From contig CM067374.1 of the NCBI GenBank assembly GCA_034401795.1, positions 93,030,398 to 93,094,397 on the forward strand: a stretch of DNA of 64,000 nucleotides, read 5' to 3'. Shown in pieces: positions 33,739-44,524 of the stretch. Below the pieces are notes generated by a model. That model did no database searches and was not told the DNA's origin. It saw only the letters and a list, made by a program, of their open reading frames with translations. Position 1 is the first letter of the stretch. Every line of letters begins with the position of its first letter. The translations under genes were made by a program, and so were the position numbers. This stretch comes from Chaetoderma sp. LZ-2023a. Its lineage: Eukaryota; Mollusca; Caudofoveata; Chaetodermatida; Chaetodermatidae.

Positions 33739-33845
33739 AATATACCCACTTCATTAAGAATTTGTCATTTCTCGACTGTAAGGGTTATGTTTGACCACTG
33801 CAAGCCACCACCAGACACTAATTTCAATGGGCAATGCCTATGAAC

Positions 33846-33936
33846 CTGTTGAATATTTTAAAAACAATTTGACTGAAAGTTACTGGTGTGTTAACTAGCA
33901 ACAACTTTCAATCAAATTGTTTTCAAATTATTCAGC
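33846..33936. repeat. Family B-like palindrome, 'actgaaagttgttgg' subfamily
   Basis: ctgttgaatattttaaaaac and ttttcaaattattcagc flank actgaaagttactgg. A half copy of the same subfamily lies at 34205-34240. Confidence 0.7.
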
Positions 33937-34240
33937 ATATCCAGAGTTAAACACCATGGAAAATGTAGTCTGCAGGAATTCACCATGCAGTCGGTTTACC
34001 TGCTGCTGCTTATTGAGATTGTCATGAATTATTCCGCCTATAGGTTTACCTGCTAAGTGCATGCATTTATTCTGACACTATTGTATCTGGGGCCTTTTAT
34101 TATTGGTCAATAAAGGTGCTATATGGAAGATATGGCATTTAAACATTTCCCCACTCAATACAGATGCACATACATATGTTTTCTGTGGGGTCTGTATATG
34201 AAAACTGCTGAATAATTTGACTGAAAGTTGCTGCAATGAC

Positions 34241-34963
34241 CTACTTTTAGACAAGGTGATTTCTTTAAATCTCACATTTTTTATCAGTATGCTTTGCATC
34301 AGTATATATAGTACAATAGGCAATTGTATATTTATGATTGAACTGGTTACTAAATACCTGCTGTATTTATGTACCATCAAACCGCCAATTTACTGAGCAA
34401 TTGAACACAAAAGGTCACACTAGACTAATCGCCTGTAAAATTCAGGTCGAAAATCATGCATTGACGTTATAAATGTGCATCTAGCTAGTTTGAATATTAA
34501 ATGAACTGCATTTCTCCAAGGGGTATGTCAATAAATAGATGAATGGACCTCCAGCTGGTAACCCTCTACTGAGTCAATGGACTCCAGGATATTTATGCTA
34601 TCTCCTATAAGTGAAAACATATTGATTATCTTAAAAATAATTTGATGGAAATGTGTTGTTACCTGTGGAAACAACTTTTTCGTCAATGTGTTTTCAAAGT
34701 ATTCGGTGGATTTATTTTTTTCCTATGGCAGTGTTTTTGGGGTGAAAATGTTAATACATTAGTGAAATTAAGCTTTTGTTATCTAGCTATCTACTCTGGG
34801 CAGTTTTCCAGAAATCTAAGCTAATGTTGTGATCTGAACTTCACCTAGAGTGAGTATACTATGACCGTCTTCATGTAGATTGTGACCTTTCCCCAACTAA
34901 CACGCAAAAATGCTTCCTAAGTACACCAGAGTAAGATTGATAATGAAACACTTTAGGGGGATC
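34241..34963. other. Unannotated stretch with one decayed palindrome
   Basis: 34618-34706 retains tgaaaacatattgattatct and ttttcaaagtattcggtgg arms of a family B-like palindrome. Nothing else is supported. Confidence 0.5.
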
Positions 34964-35184
34964 TTAACCTTTTAACACACGAATTTGTTTGAAAAAATTA
35001 AAATTTTCTCATAGAAAATGTCCATTTGCAGACCAAGAGAAGACTATTTTTTTAATTTACCACTGGAATGGCTGGCTCGGTTATGGAGCCAGTCATTCCA
35101 GTGGCAAATATTCAAAAATAGTCTTCTCTTAGTCTGCAAATGGACACCACTGCAGAAGCCATTTTTGGCTGATACGAGTGTTAA
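34964..35184. repeat. Family A fold-back element (copy 24)
   Basis: From ttaaccttttaacacacgaa to gagtgttaa. The arms are almost perfect, with turn ggctcggttatggagccagt. Its right TTAA is the left TTAA of the family G element that follows. Confidence 0.8.
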
Positions 35185-35386
35185 TCCTTACCACGGATGT
35201 TAATATTCTATCATTTACTGTATCAATAGCAAAGAATCTGGTGTACATCTTTCAACAATTTTGGTGGCAGGTGTTGCTGTCTACGACAGCACCATCTCCC
35301 ACCAAATTTATTGAAAAAGGTACACCAGTTCATCTTTTAATTTAATTTGAAAATCTAAAGTTTTGACATCAGGGTTATAAGCGTTA
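35182..35386. repeat. TTAA-bounded fold-back element, family G (copy 2)
   Basis: It abuts family A copy 24 and shares its TTAA. The palindrome is 35238-35328 (ctggtgtacatctttcaaca / ttgaaaaaggtacaccag) and it ends ttataagcgttaa. Confidence 0.75.
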
Positions 35387-35729
35387 AAGGGTTAAACGTA
35401 TTGATTAGTTGCTTAGCATTGAGGTGCCATTTTATCCAAAAAAATGTTTTTTTTCAAAGAAAAACTCTTGAGAAAAACCTTTTTGTTGTCTCATATGGTA
35501 CGGTATGACCACAACACTACTGGGACTTGAGTGGTTAATCCCTTCAACATAGACTGACAGTAGTAGAAAGGCGCTTGATATACTTAAATAAATCTGATGT
35601 AATGATACGCAGACTCAGTATTATAAATAGAGCGATTGAAACAATTACGCCCCTTGCATTAAATATATTTAACTCTCTGCCTGGCGTATTTCTGCAGACT
35701 ACATTTCCCATGGGGTTTAACTGAATATG

Positions 35730-35816
35730 ATGAATATTTTGAAAGCAATTTAACTGAAAGTTGTTGGTGGCTAAGCCACCAACAACTTTCAGTCAAATTG
35801 TTTTCAAAATAATCAT
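35730..35816. repeat. Family B-like palindrome, nearly perfect
   Basis: The inner arms aactgaaagttgttggtggc and gccaccaacaactttcagt meet with a 2-nt tip. The outer arms atgaatattttgaaagcaat / ttgttttcaaaataatcat show a few mismatches. Confidence 0.85.
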
Positions 35817-35964
35817 CACGCGCAGAGTTATTGCTGGGAATTCTTGTTTGATGGCTTGCAGCGGTCAGACAAGACAGTTGGGAGACTATCATGTTTTTGA
35901 GACCTAGGGATGGAATTTCTCCATCTTGCGGACATTTAATTCCTTCTTAAGTAATCGCTTCATA

Positions 35965-36219
35965 GTTAAGCTGACCAAAATGCATCGAAGTGGTCTAGCA
36001 CAGTGTTCATTTATAGGCCAAGGCCGTGCATAATGTTCCTTTGTTAGCCAAGGCGTTGCGTAGTGTGCCTTTGTAGGCCAAGAGAATCTCTCAATTTATG
36101 GATAGCATGGACGTTTTAAACATTGATCTTCTCTTAGACTCTGCCTACAAATAGATATTATATGTGAGAAAATATTTACTGGCTCTTCGCATTGACCACT
36201 GTTTCAGGAAAGGGTTTAA
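35965..36219. repeat. Family A element (copy 25), degenerate with an internal duplication
   Basis: The motif ttgtaggccaag occurs in three variants (36015, 36051, 36071), suggesting slippage inside one arm. It ends aggaaagggtttaa. Confidence 0.5.
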
Positions 36220-36315
36220 CTTAATATTCCACTGAATCTTAAGTCGACTGAAACTCGCGAGCTACAGTATGGCTCAGAAATGTCTTATTATGTTTCCAAA
36301 ACAAAAGGAAGCATA

Positions 36316-36406
36316 CTGTTGAATATTTTCAACATAATTGGATTGGAAGAGATTGTTGCCTATGGCAGCAATCTCTTCCAAACCAATTATGTTGAAAAAT
36401 TCAACA
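36316..36406. repeat. Family B-like palindrome, 'cataattggattggaag' subfamily
   Basis: ctgttgaatattttcaacat is mirrored by atgttgaaaaattcaacaa. The tip is attgttgcctatggcagcaat. Confidence 0.85.
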
Positions 36407-36794
36407 AAACATTTCTTACGTCTTATTGTCTTTGTTTTTGTTTTCGAAACATCTTGACTTATTTATCCGCTATACTGTCATATTCCACGGATTATAATGC
36501 AAATAAGATGACTGAAAATTTTGAGTGATAACATTCAATCAAGTTGTTTCAGTAATAATGTCCATTATCACGAGACGGACACACTTTGTGGTTGATCCTG
36601 TTGACAAGCTGCCTTACAGAATGACCTTTGTGGCTTCAATCTGTATTTTGTACAAAAGTTCACATGTAAAATATACGTCGTCCTGAGGTACAATTCAGAC
36701 GTAATGCTGGATGTTCGGTTATGATTGTATCTTAATTATGTAATAATTGTATTATACACGTATATATGTTGTTTGAAATCAAATACTATTATTA
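36407..36794. other. Unannotated stretch
   Basis: I see no gene or clear repeat. Confidence 0.55.
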
Positions 36795-37645
36795 ACTCAT
36801 ATGGCCTGAAAGGTCAACTGAGCATATGCCATGGCGACCATCTGTCTGTCATCTGGTGTCAAATTTTCCTTTGGTCGTGACAAATCTATTGGATGATTTC
36901 CTCAGTAGCCATATTGGATTCTATTCTAATTTTTTTAAAACCATCTTAAAACATTTTCGAAGCTGCTTGGTTAATTGACAAGAAACTTAAGAAACTTTAT
37001 TTAGACCATCGGATGAACTAAATTTGGTTTTGATGACCTGATTAGTCAATTTATCTGGTTGCCATCTTGGTTGACCCAGTATTCACAGAAACAGCTTATC
37101 TCGAACCTCTGAAGAGATCAGCCGAAATTTAATAGATGTGATTAGAAACTAAGGGCCACTCAAGTTTATCCTATAAGGGAAGTTAGTAGAGAAAACACAT
37201 TGCCACTATCGACCAATCAAAGTTGAGCCTTTGTTAGTTGTTGTATATGTGATATATCGGTTTTGGTGGCTAATGGATACTAATTTGATACATGAGATTG
37301 ATCGATCAGCTTGTCAGTCCAAGCGGATTTATATATTTGCTTGGTGGCAATTTACACATTTCGAGATCTCTGAAAGTGTTTTACAGATTGACATAGAAAT
37401 CAAGTAAGATCATACAGGGCAATATCACAAACAAGTTTTATACAAGAAAACCTGATTGGACGATTTGTCTGGTGGCCATATAATGTGACGTAATTTTTAG
37501 AAGAATGAAATCTCCGGAGCTACTTAAGCGATAAGGACAAAATTTGACAAAGATGGTGAGTGACTATGGATCAGTGAAAAAAATATTGGCGTCATCGACC
37601 AATCAAAATTGACATTATGGATTTTGACAGAGAAGGTGGGGATAT
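36795..37645 (+). repeat. Family C interspersed repeat, diverged copy
   Basis: It begins catatggcctgaaaggtcaa and gcatatgccatggcgacc. It continues through repeated 'cggtggccatcttgg'-like phrases and 'gattggtcaaat'-type motifs at irregular spacing. No coding frame is kept. Confidence 0.6.
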
Positions 37646-38084
37646 ATATAAACCATCACTTTTAAATAGTTTTATTCATTATCATACTGACTATTGTGTG
37701 CTCTAAATTATTTCATTTAAAACCTTTTTGCTAAAGTATCTTTTAATTTATGTCTTGCACACAGACTTGTTTTACATAATATAAGCAGGTACTTTGAGTT
37801 ATGTATGATAAGAAGTAGTTTGTGTACATGCATATCATCCTGTTTGAATTTTTATCGCCTAGATATTCAGGCTATTTGTTTCAAATTATAGTGTATCATT
37901 TTTACACATCTTGACCTGTAATGTCCTCAATAAACTGGTAATATTGCTATTATCATGGCTATTCTACCTATTGTTTATGTATATTGCCTGGCCAATGTGC
38001 TAGATTTAGTGGTGTGTTTGAATTATCACGTTTGTTTTATAGTCAAACCTTTCTTTGAATGTCATTCTGTTGCGCTGTATCAGA
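37646..38084. other. Unannotated AT-rich stretch
   Basis: Nothing supported. Confidence 0.6.
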
Positions 38085-38380
38085 CTGTGGCCTGCCTCTG
38101 ATGCGGTATCAAATACAGTCAGTACTATCTATCATGGCCACCTGTTTTTTGGTGCCAAAAGAGGGTGTTCTCTAAGACAGCAGCTGCAGCAGTCATGCGC
38201 AATGACATTTGTAGGCCAAGAGAATAGTATTTTTGAAAGCTTACACTCGGGATGACTGTTTTGATAACCGAGCCAATCATTCGAATGTTAAAGTATCAAA
38301 AATAGTATTAATTTGGCATTGAAATGGACAGTCGATAAGGACATATATTTTGATCTTAACCAATTTTGAAGATTAAGATG
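38085..38380. repeat. Family A element (copy 26), diverged
   Basis: The pair ttgataaccgagccaatcat / gggatgactgttttgataac and taggccaagagaatagtatt identify it. The ends are eroded. Confidence 0.55.
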
Positions 38381-38445
38381 GCTGTAACCACCTGTCCGAA
38401 ATGATCTAGCTTGTGGCAGCAAAGATTATTTCTTATGCCAGCCAA

Positions 38446-38518
38446 CTTAGACGTAGGACATGTTCTCACTAGAGATTTAATCAGGAATAACAATTCTCTA
38501 GTGAGAACACAGCCTAAG
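38446..38518. repeat. Hairpin element, 'tgttctcactag' family (copy 2), internally deleted
   Basis: acttagacgtaggacatgtt / aacacagcctaagt outer arms with ctcactagag / ctctagtgag. It is shorter than 26071-26165. Confidence 0.75.
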
Positions 38519-38554
38519 TGGCATTCTGCTTTCAGAGGCTACTTTTTATAAAGG

Positions 38555-38900
38555 GATCCATTTCTAGCCATGCCCCGCCCATTTATAGCTAAGTTCCACC
38601 CACTTTCCCGATCGATTTGTATGTTTTATATGAAATGCCAGAATCGCAATTTCAAGTTAACTATACAAGTAAGCTATTGAATATTTTGAAACAAACTGAC
38701 TGGGTGATGTTGCTGCCTATGACAGCAACGGCACCCAGGCAAATTAGTTTCAAAATCAACTATGTTTTCTAAAATTGTAACTATCATGGACAAACAATTC
38801 ATACACCTCAGACTGTTCAAAGTTCGTGACAGAGTTATAATATTACGTTATTATGATTGGCAGATCGGATCATATCATTGGTCCAGCGTGTCCACTATTG
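38555..38900 (+). repeat. Family B composite repeat, diverged
   Basis: One arm has ccatgccccgcccatttata. The palindrome is 38672-38757 around gctgcctatgacagc. The TGACGTCA octamers of the family are lost here. Confidence 0.65.
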
Positions 38901-38971
38901 AGAGGTTCTACTATACATATCAACTGCCACATGAGAACTACCTTTTGTGTATAGATGTTGATTTTCTAAAG

Positions 38972-39165
38972 CCCTTTAATGGTCAAGATATTTGAAATTT
39001 CTGCTTCCCGAATATCGATTTGCATGCCAAGAGAAGACTAGCTTTGAAAATTTACCACTGGAATGAATGCCTCGGCTAGCGAGCAAGGCACACCATTCAA
39101 AAATGTTCAAAAATCTCTTCTTGACCTGCAAATAAGCATTTCTAATTACCATTTCTGAGGTTATC
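38972..39165. repeat. Family A element (copy 27)
   Basis: ccctttaatggtcaag starts the copy. The arms gcatgccaagagaagactag / ctcttcttgacctgcaaat are diverged and the turn is altered to gcctcggctagcgagc. Confidence 0.6.
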
Positions 39166-39812
39166 TTTTTGACAACCTGAAAACCATCATCCTTTCACGC
39201 ACACGTTCACGCACTCACGCACTTTACCGAAGGTTTGACTATATAACATGATCAGAGTATTAATATTATTAATATTATAACTTAAATGTTTATTATATAT
39301 ATATATATAAAGATTATTATTATGATAATAATAATGGAGATGTTATTGTTATTAATCGGTCTTAAGTCATCATCCATTATGCTCTGATGAGTAGAGAAGA
39401 TTAAATTAATGCTCTACATTCACCCGTATCATGTCTTATCTATCTATACCACGTGAAAACACAGCTATATAGTATTCACTCTCTGTCCATGCCTCTGTCT
39501 CTATCCATCCGTACCCAGTGTATGTCCATGTATACCTCCATTCATCCATCCATACCTGCAGAAGTGCATATATGCATTAAGTAATCACACATCTAACCAT
39601 TCATGCCCAGCGAGTTATGTAGTTATGTCCAGCTGTGTATCCATGCATCCATCTGTCCATACATCGTAAAAGTGTAGCAACTGTAGAGTAATCACTCCGG
39701 CCATCCATCGATCCATCACAGATATTTGTCTGGGCTGTTGCAACCAAACTTGGTATATGGATTCATAATGTGTCGCACATCAAAAGTATTCCATGTTTAT
39801 TATTTTTTTATT
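39166..39812. other. Low-complexity stretch
   Basis: It contains a short (TA)n at about 39293-39309, ATT-rich clusters to 39335 and a CCAT-rich zone (39485-39720). No gene is seen. Confidence 0.55.
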
Positions 39813-40254
39813 TCACCTGCCCTGAAAGGCTAAATGAGGTTATGCCATGGCGACTGTCCGTTGCTCGTATGTCCGTCAACTTATTCTTTAAATGACTTCT
39901 CAAGAACGACTGGGATAATTTCAATTATATTTGGCAGGAAGCATCCTTAGGGCATAGGGATCCAAGTTTGTTCAAACGAAGCCGATCGGCCTATTAGGCC
40001 GGCGGCCATCTAGGATTTTGGCCAATTTTTAGAAACGTCTTTAAAAAGCTGCTTCTCCGAAATCGCTTGAGGGATTGAAGGAAACCTCATGAAATATGAT
40101 CCAGGGCAAGAGCTCAACCAAGTTTGTTCAGGGGAGCTTGATTGGTCAAATGGTTCGGCGGCCATCTTGGTTGACCTAGTTTTAGCGAAAATGACCCCCA
40201 GAAACGCTGAAGGGATCAGGCCGAAATTTGGCAGATATGATTGGGGACTACGGG
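39813..40254 (+). repeat. Family C interspersed repeat, start of a long copy
   Basis: Opens cacctgccctgaaaggctaa, then gccatggcgactgtccgttg, tttggcaggaagcatcctta and gcggccatcttggttgacc. It is interrupted at about 40255 by a non-LTR retrotransposon 3' end. Confidence 0.7.
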
Positions 40255-40654
40255 CGAGTTGGTTTTTCCCAGCAACAGTACGTGCCTGGAACACCCTTCC
40301 AGCACCTGTTACTATGTCTAATACCCTACCAGAATTCAAGACCAAACTAAGAGCAATGTCCCGTATTCCCAGTCCCCCTCCGTGGTATTACGTCGGCTCA
40401 AGAGTGGCTAATATATGTTTAAGTAGGCTTCGTAATGGCTGTAGTGGACTAAATAGACATCTATTCGATAACTTCTCTGACTAAGCTGCGCCTGCGGCTA
40501 TCCTGATGAATCTGTTAAACATTACCTTTTTTACTGTCCACTTTTTAACGAGCAAAGAACCACCTTTGAAAATGAGCTTGCCTCCAACCAAATCTCCTCA
40601 ACAACCCTAACCACCCAGCAACTTCTATATATGGCCGCGCTGACGTTGATGTAG
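40255..40654 (+). pseudogene. Non-LTR retrotransposon, 3' end of the RT ORF
   Basis: The frame at 40258-40484 encodes FFPATVRAWNTLPAPVTMSN, the typical C-terminal signature of CR1/Jockey-like ORF2 proteins downstream of RT. A shift near 40480 moves the rest to another frame (40487-40654). That frame reads C-x-C-G then H-Y-L-F-Y-C-P-L-F, the cysteine-histidine motif often found at the very end of these proteins, followed by a TAG at 40652-40654. The catalytic RT domain is absent, so this is a 5'-truncated insertion, as is usual for target-primed reverse transcription. The family assignment below 'non-LTR' is uncertain. Confidence 0.8.
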
Positions 40655-40931
40655 AGTTAAACATCATGGTTTCTACCATTCTATGTCAATATATTACTGA
40701 CACCTGTCGGTTTAAATGACCTACAGTAATTACAAACACCACTCATGGATTGTGTCGACAAATCCCTAGCCGCGGAAGTTTCTGGATGGCCATGCGGTGT
40801 GGACCAGCACGGGTGACTACAGCACATCGAGCTTCTCCTTTCCACTTATACCGCCTTATATTGTCAAACCATGCTTTTCTCCTTCTCGCGAAGATTTTAT
40901 TCCGTCATCATTAGGCTACCTACAACATCTC

Positions 40932-40963
<32 letters not shown>

Positions 40964-41114
40964 ATTCCTGTTCTTGTTATTATTATTATTAATGTTATTG
41001 CTGTTATTACTGTTGTGACAGTTGGCAATATTATTATTTGCTACTTGATTTATTTAATGTAATATATTTGTACGTAAGTGGGAGACACGCTAATAAGACA
41101 TGTCATATTGTGCT
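40655..41114 (+). mobile_element. Non-LTR 3' untranslated region with CTC-rich tract
   Basis: This follows the ORF stop. It contains a CTC/TCC-rich tract (40929-40965), ATT repeats and an AT-rich end before family C sequence resumes at about 41115. The exact right boundary is uncertain. Confidence 0.5.
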
Positions 41115-42600
41115 CCCACATAGACTAAAACAAACTTTGTTTAAATCAAAGTGTGTTCAAGAGAAGTTGATCCGTCAAAAAGCATGGCCGCCAGGGTTTA
41201 ATCAAAATATAGCATGTGTGGCGGCCATAATGGATTTTTTTATTTGATGGACTGTGAGGCTGAAATTGTTTTTATATGGGTTTTTGGGTATTCTGATTTG
41301 AAATTTGCAATTTTTGAAACTCGGTTTGGTGGCCATCCTGGATCATTTCCCCGCCAAAAGCTCCCATACTAAAACAATGTGAAATTTAAAATGTCTTCTC
41401 GAGAACTGCTCGGCCGCTTTCAATTATATTTGGCAGGAAGCATCCTTAAGGCATAGAGATTCCATTTTGTTCAAACGGAGCCGATCGGGCAATTTGGCCG
41501 GTGGCCATCTTGGATTTCAGCTGATTTTTAGAAATGTCTAATAATATTCTCCAAAACCTCATGAAATATGATATGTGCTAAAAGCTTACCAAAGTTTGTT
41601 CAAGGGAACTTGATTGACTAAATTGTTCAGCGGCCATCTTGGATGACCTCGTTTTCGCAAAAACAACTCCTTTCCCAGAACCGCTGAAGCGATGAAGCCG
41701 AAATTTGTGATATATGACATTAAAGTTTGTTCAAGAGAACTTGATCCGTCAAAAAAACTGGCCGCTTTTAAATGTCTTTAAAAATCTTCTCCAAAACCGC
41801 TTGGTGGATCAATTCAAAACGCATGAAATATCATCTAGGGCAAGAGCTGCACCAAGTTTGTTTCAAGGGAACTTGATTGGCCAAATGATTTGGTGGCCAT
41901 CTTGGATAACCTAATTTTTGCCAAAATGACTCCAGAACCGCTGAGCGGATTGGGCCGAAGTTTGAAAGATATGATTAGGCACTGAGTGCCATTAAAGTCT
42001 TTTCAAGGGAAGGCGCTACGTCAGAAACATGGCAGACGTGGACAAATCAAAATGTAGCGTGTTTGGCGGCCATATTGGACTTGCAAAAATGTTCACAAAC
42101 TCATTTAAAAGACTACTCCTAAACCACCCACTAACAATTGTGACAAAAATGCATAACGCTCCAGGTGAGCGACACAGGCCCCTTGGGCCTCTTGTTATAA
42201 ACAGCTTTAAAAATCTTCACGGAAACCGCTTTCAAAACTCAGAAAATACCATCAAGGACATAAGTTGAACGAAGGGAACTTGATTGGCAAAATGATTCAG
42301 TGGCCATCTTGGATGACCTAGTTTTCATGAAAACAACTTCCAGAACCGCTTAACGTATCGGGCCGAAATTTGGGAGATATAATAGTGTGCTCAAGGGAAG
42401 TTGAGACACAAAAAAACATGTCCGCTGTTGACCAATCAAAATGTAGCGTGTTGGGGGGGGGGGGGCCATATTGAATACTTTTATTTTATGGATTTTGAAG
42501 CCGAAATTGTTTTTGTATAGGTTTTTGGTTATTCTGATTTCAGCCGTAACATTTGAACAGTTCTGAAAACTATCTCATAAATGGTTTGGTGGCATGTATT
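41115..42600 (+). repeat. Family C interspersed repeat, continuation with internal duplications
   Basis: Multiple offset repeats of ggccatcttggatgacct-type and 'aagtttgttcaagggaactt' motifs occur, suggesting that this part duplicated internally. One unit closes with ccaggtgagcgacacaggcc and ggcctcttgtta near 42160-42197. A further partial unit follows to about 42600. Confidence 0.65.
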
Positions 42601-42749
42601 AACATTATCATCTAATACAGGTAGTCTTTATTGCAGGGTTAACAGCTTTCCACGAACCTTTTTAATCATTTGGCTGAGCGAAAAAACTCCGTTAGCAGCA
42701 GTTATTGGATAGAGTGGTGGTGTAGGAAACGTGTCTTATTCACCTACGA

Positions 42750-43180
42750 AAATGTCACTACTGCCGAATGGCAAGTCTACTATTAATCATGTTGCGGCTG
42801 AAATGCATGCCACAATTAAGACTTTTAGTGCAGAATTTCAAAGCACAATTAACCAACCCCTTTACTGAATGGTTGCAAGGCTCAATTAACCTTTTTACTG
42901 CTGAATTACAAAGCGCAATTAGCCCTTTTCCTCCTGAATTACAAGTCTTCATTAGCTATTGTACTGCTGAATAACAAATTTCCATTAACCCTTTTACTGC
43001 TAAATTGTAAGTATTAATTAACCTTTTACTGCTGAATTGCAAGGCTCGATTAACAATTTTACTGTTGAACTACAAGTCTCAATAATTAACCCATTTACTG
43101 ATAAATTGCCAGGCACAGTTAACCCTATTACTGCTGAATTACAAGTATCAATTAACCCTTTTTACTGTTGAAATCCAAAG
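42750..43180 (+). repeat. Minisatellite, ~37-bp unit
   Basis: About ten imperfect copies of a unit close to ttaacccttttactgctgaa followed by ttacaagtctcaa. Each copy carries TTAA. Short ORFs across it are readings of the repeat. Confidence 0.8.
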
Positions 43181-43419
43181 TGCAGTCCCAGTTGTAGGCC
43201 ATCTTTAATTTTTCTTGCCAAAAAATCCCATAGTAAAGCAATTGGAAATTTAAAATGGCTTCCAATGAAACACCAATACAGCCACTGGTGGCCACCTTGA
43301 GAATTGGTTTGTAGGTGTTGTATCAGATTTCAGCCGTAATAGGTTCACGTGACTAGTTCGGATGAAGAAAGCTTTCAAAATTGACAATGATCCAAAATCT
43401 ATTATGTCTGCCATGCACA

Positions 43420-43790
43420 GTTGGATATTTTGAATATCGGCTTCCAGATGATAATGGACCTTTGCATATCTATCACCTGACGTCATAATCAGCTAAACGG
43501 CGTGGAGGATGACGTCATAATCATTACATCAAAAATGATTCTATTTGGCCCGTCTTTAACTCTTAATAGTCTGATACGTTGTACAAATTGTATATCTCTA
43601 CTATTTCATAAACATGCTGTTGAATAGTCAAATTAGTTCCAAAATATTCAATAGCTTACCTGTATAGTATTCTGGAAATTTATTGTCAGGGAGTTCAGAG
43701 ATCGATCGATCCCAACACGAGCGAGTTGTGGATGGAGGTTCGATAGAGATGGGCGGGGCATAGCTACACATGAATAGGGCCCCAATAGTA
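43420..43790 (-). repeat. Family B composite repeat, palindrome reduced
   Basis: Two TGACGTCA octamers (43480, 43510). The palindrome is cut from about 95 to 45 bp (43616-43660). The far arm has gatcgatcgatccc and gatgggcggggcatagc. Confidence 0.8.
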
Positions 43791-44524
43791 ATCGCCGCGT
43801 TTGTCTGTCTGTCCCGTCCACTATATCTCGTAAACAGCATATCATACAGAACCGCTTCAGATAGTTTAATGAAACTTGGCGCACGCCTTAGTTATGGGCG
43901 CACGCCTTAGTTATGGTACGCAGATGTGCCTTTTGAAGAATTCAGGTTTATGGGGGCCATTATTTTGGGTGAACTGGGCCTTTTAATGCAAAAACGTACG
44001 ATTTTCGTCAATTTCCTCGGAAACACCATATCATACAGAATCGCTTAAGATAATTTAATGAAACCTGGCAGGTGGCTTCTTTATAATGGGTACATGTACC
44101 TTTTCAACGATTCGCATTTATCGGACCATCTTGGTCCGATAAATGCGAATCATTGAAAAGGTACATGTACCCATTATAAAGAAGCCACCTGCCAGGTTTC
44201 ATTAAATTGTTCAACAATTTGGGTGAAAGTGGGCTTTTTAATGCAAAAACACGATTTTTGTCAATTTTCTCGTAAACGGCATGTCATACGGAATCGCTTA
44301 GAATAATTTAATGAAACTTTGCAGGTGGCTTGTTTATGATGGGTGGATGCTCCTTTAAAAGGGTTCACCTTTATAGGTTCAAAATCCTGGCTTTTTAATG
44401 CGGAAATTCATGATTTTTGTCAATGTTCTCGTAAACAGCATACCATACAGAATCGCTTAAAATAATTTAATGAAACTTTGCAGGTGGCTTGTTTATGATG
44501 GCTAGAGGTGCCTTTTCGGAGGAT
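43791..44524 (+). repeat. Diverged tandem repeat with an 'ctcgtaaacagcatatcata' motif
   Basis: Four units begin near 43824, 44018, 44267 and 44431 with variants of ctcgtaaacagcatatcata, then aatttaatgaaacttggca and a 'gtgccttttgaa' block. The long hairpin at 44052-44208 sits within it. Confidence 0.7.
44052..44208. repeat. Near-perfect hairpin, 77-bp arms, 3-bp spacer
   Basis: 44052-44128 and 44132-44208 are inverted copies with one mismatch (gattcg against cgaatca) and a spacer tct. The tip is tcggaccatcttggtccga. The arm itself is a unit of the surrounding repeat. Confidence 0.92.

Noticed and set aside
42029-42268. Short ORFs in family C such as MADVDKSKCSVFGG
   Set aside because: The same peptide fragment recurs at 48214 because the repeat recurs; frames are short and not maintained across copies.
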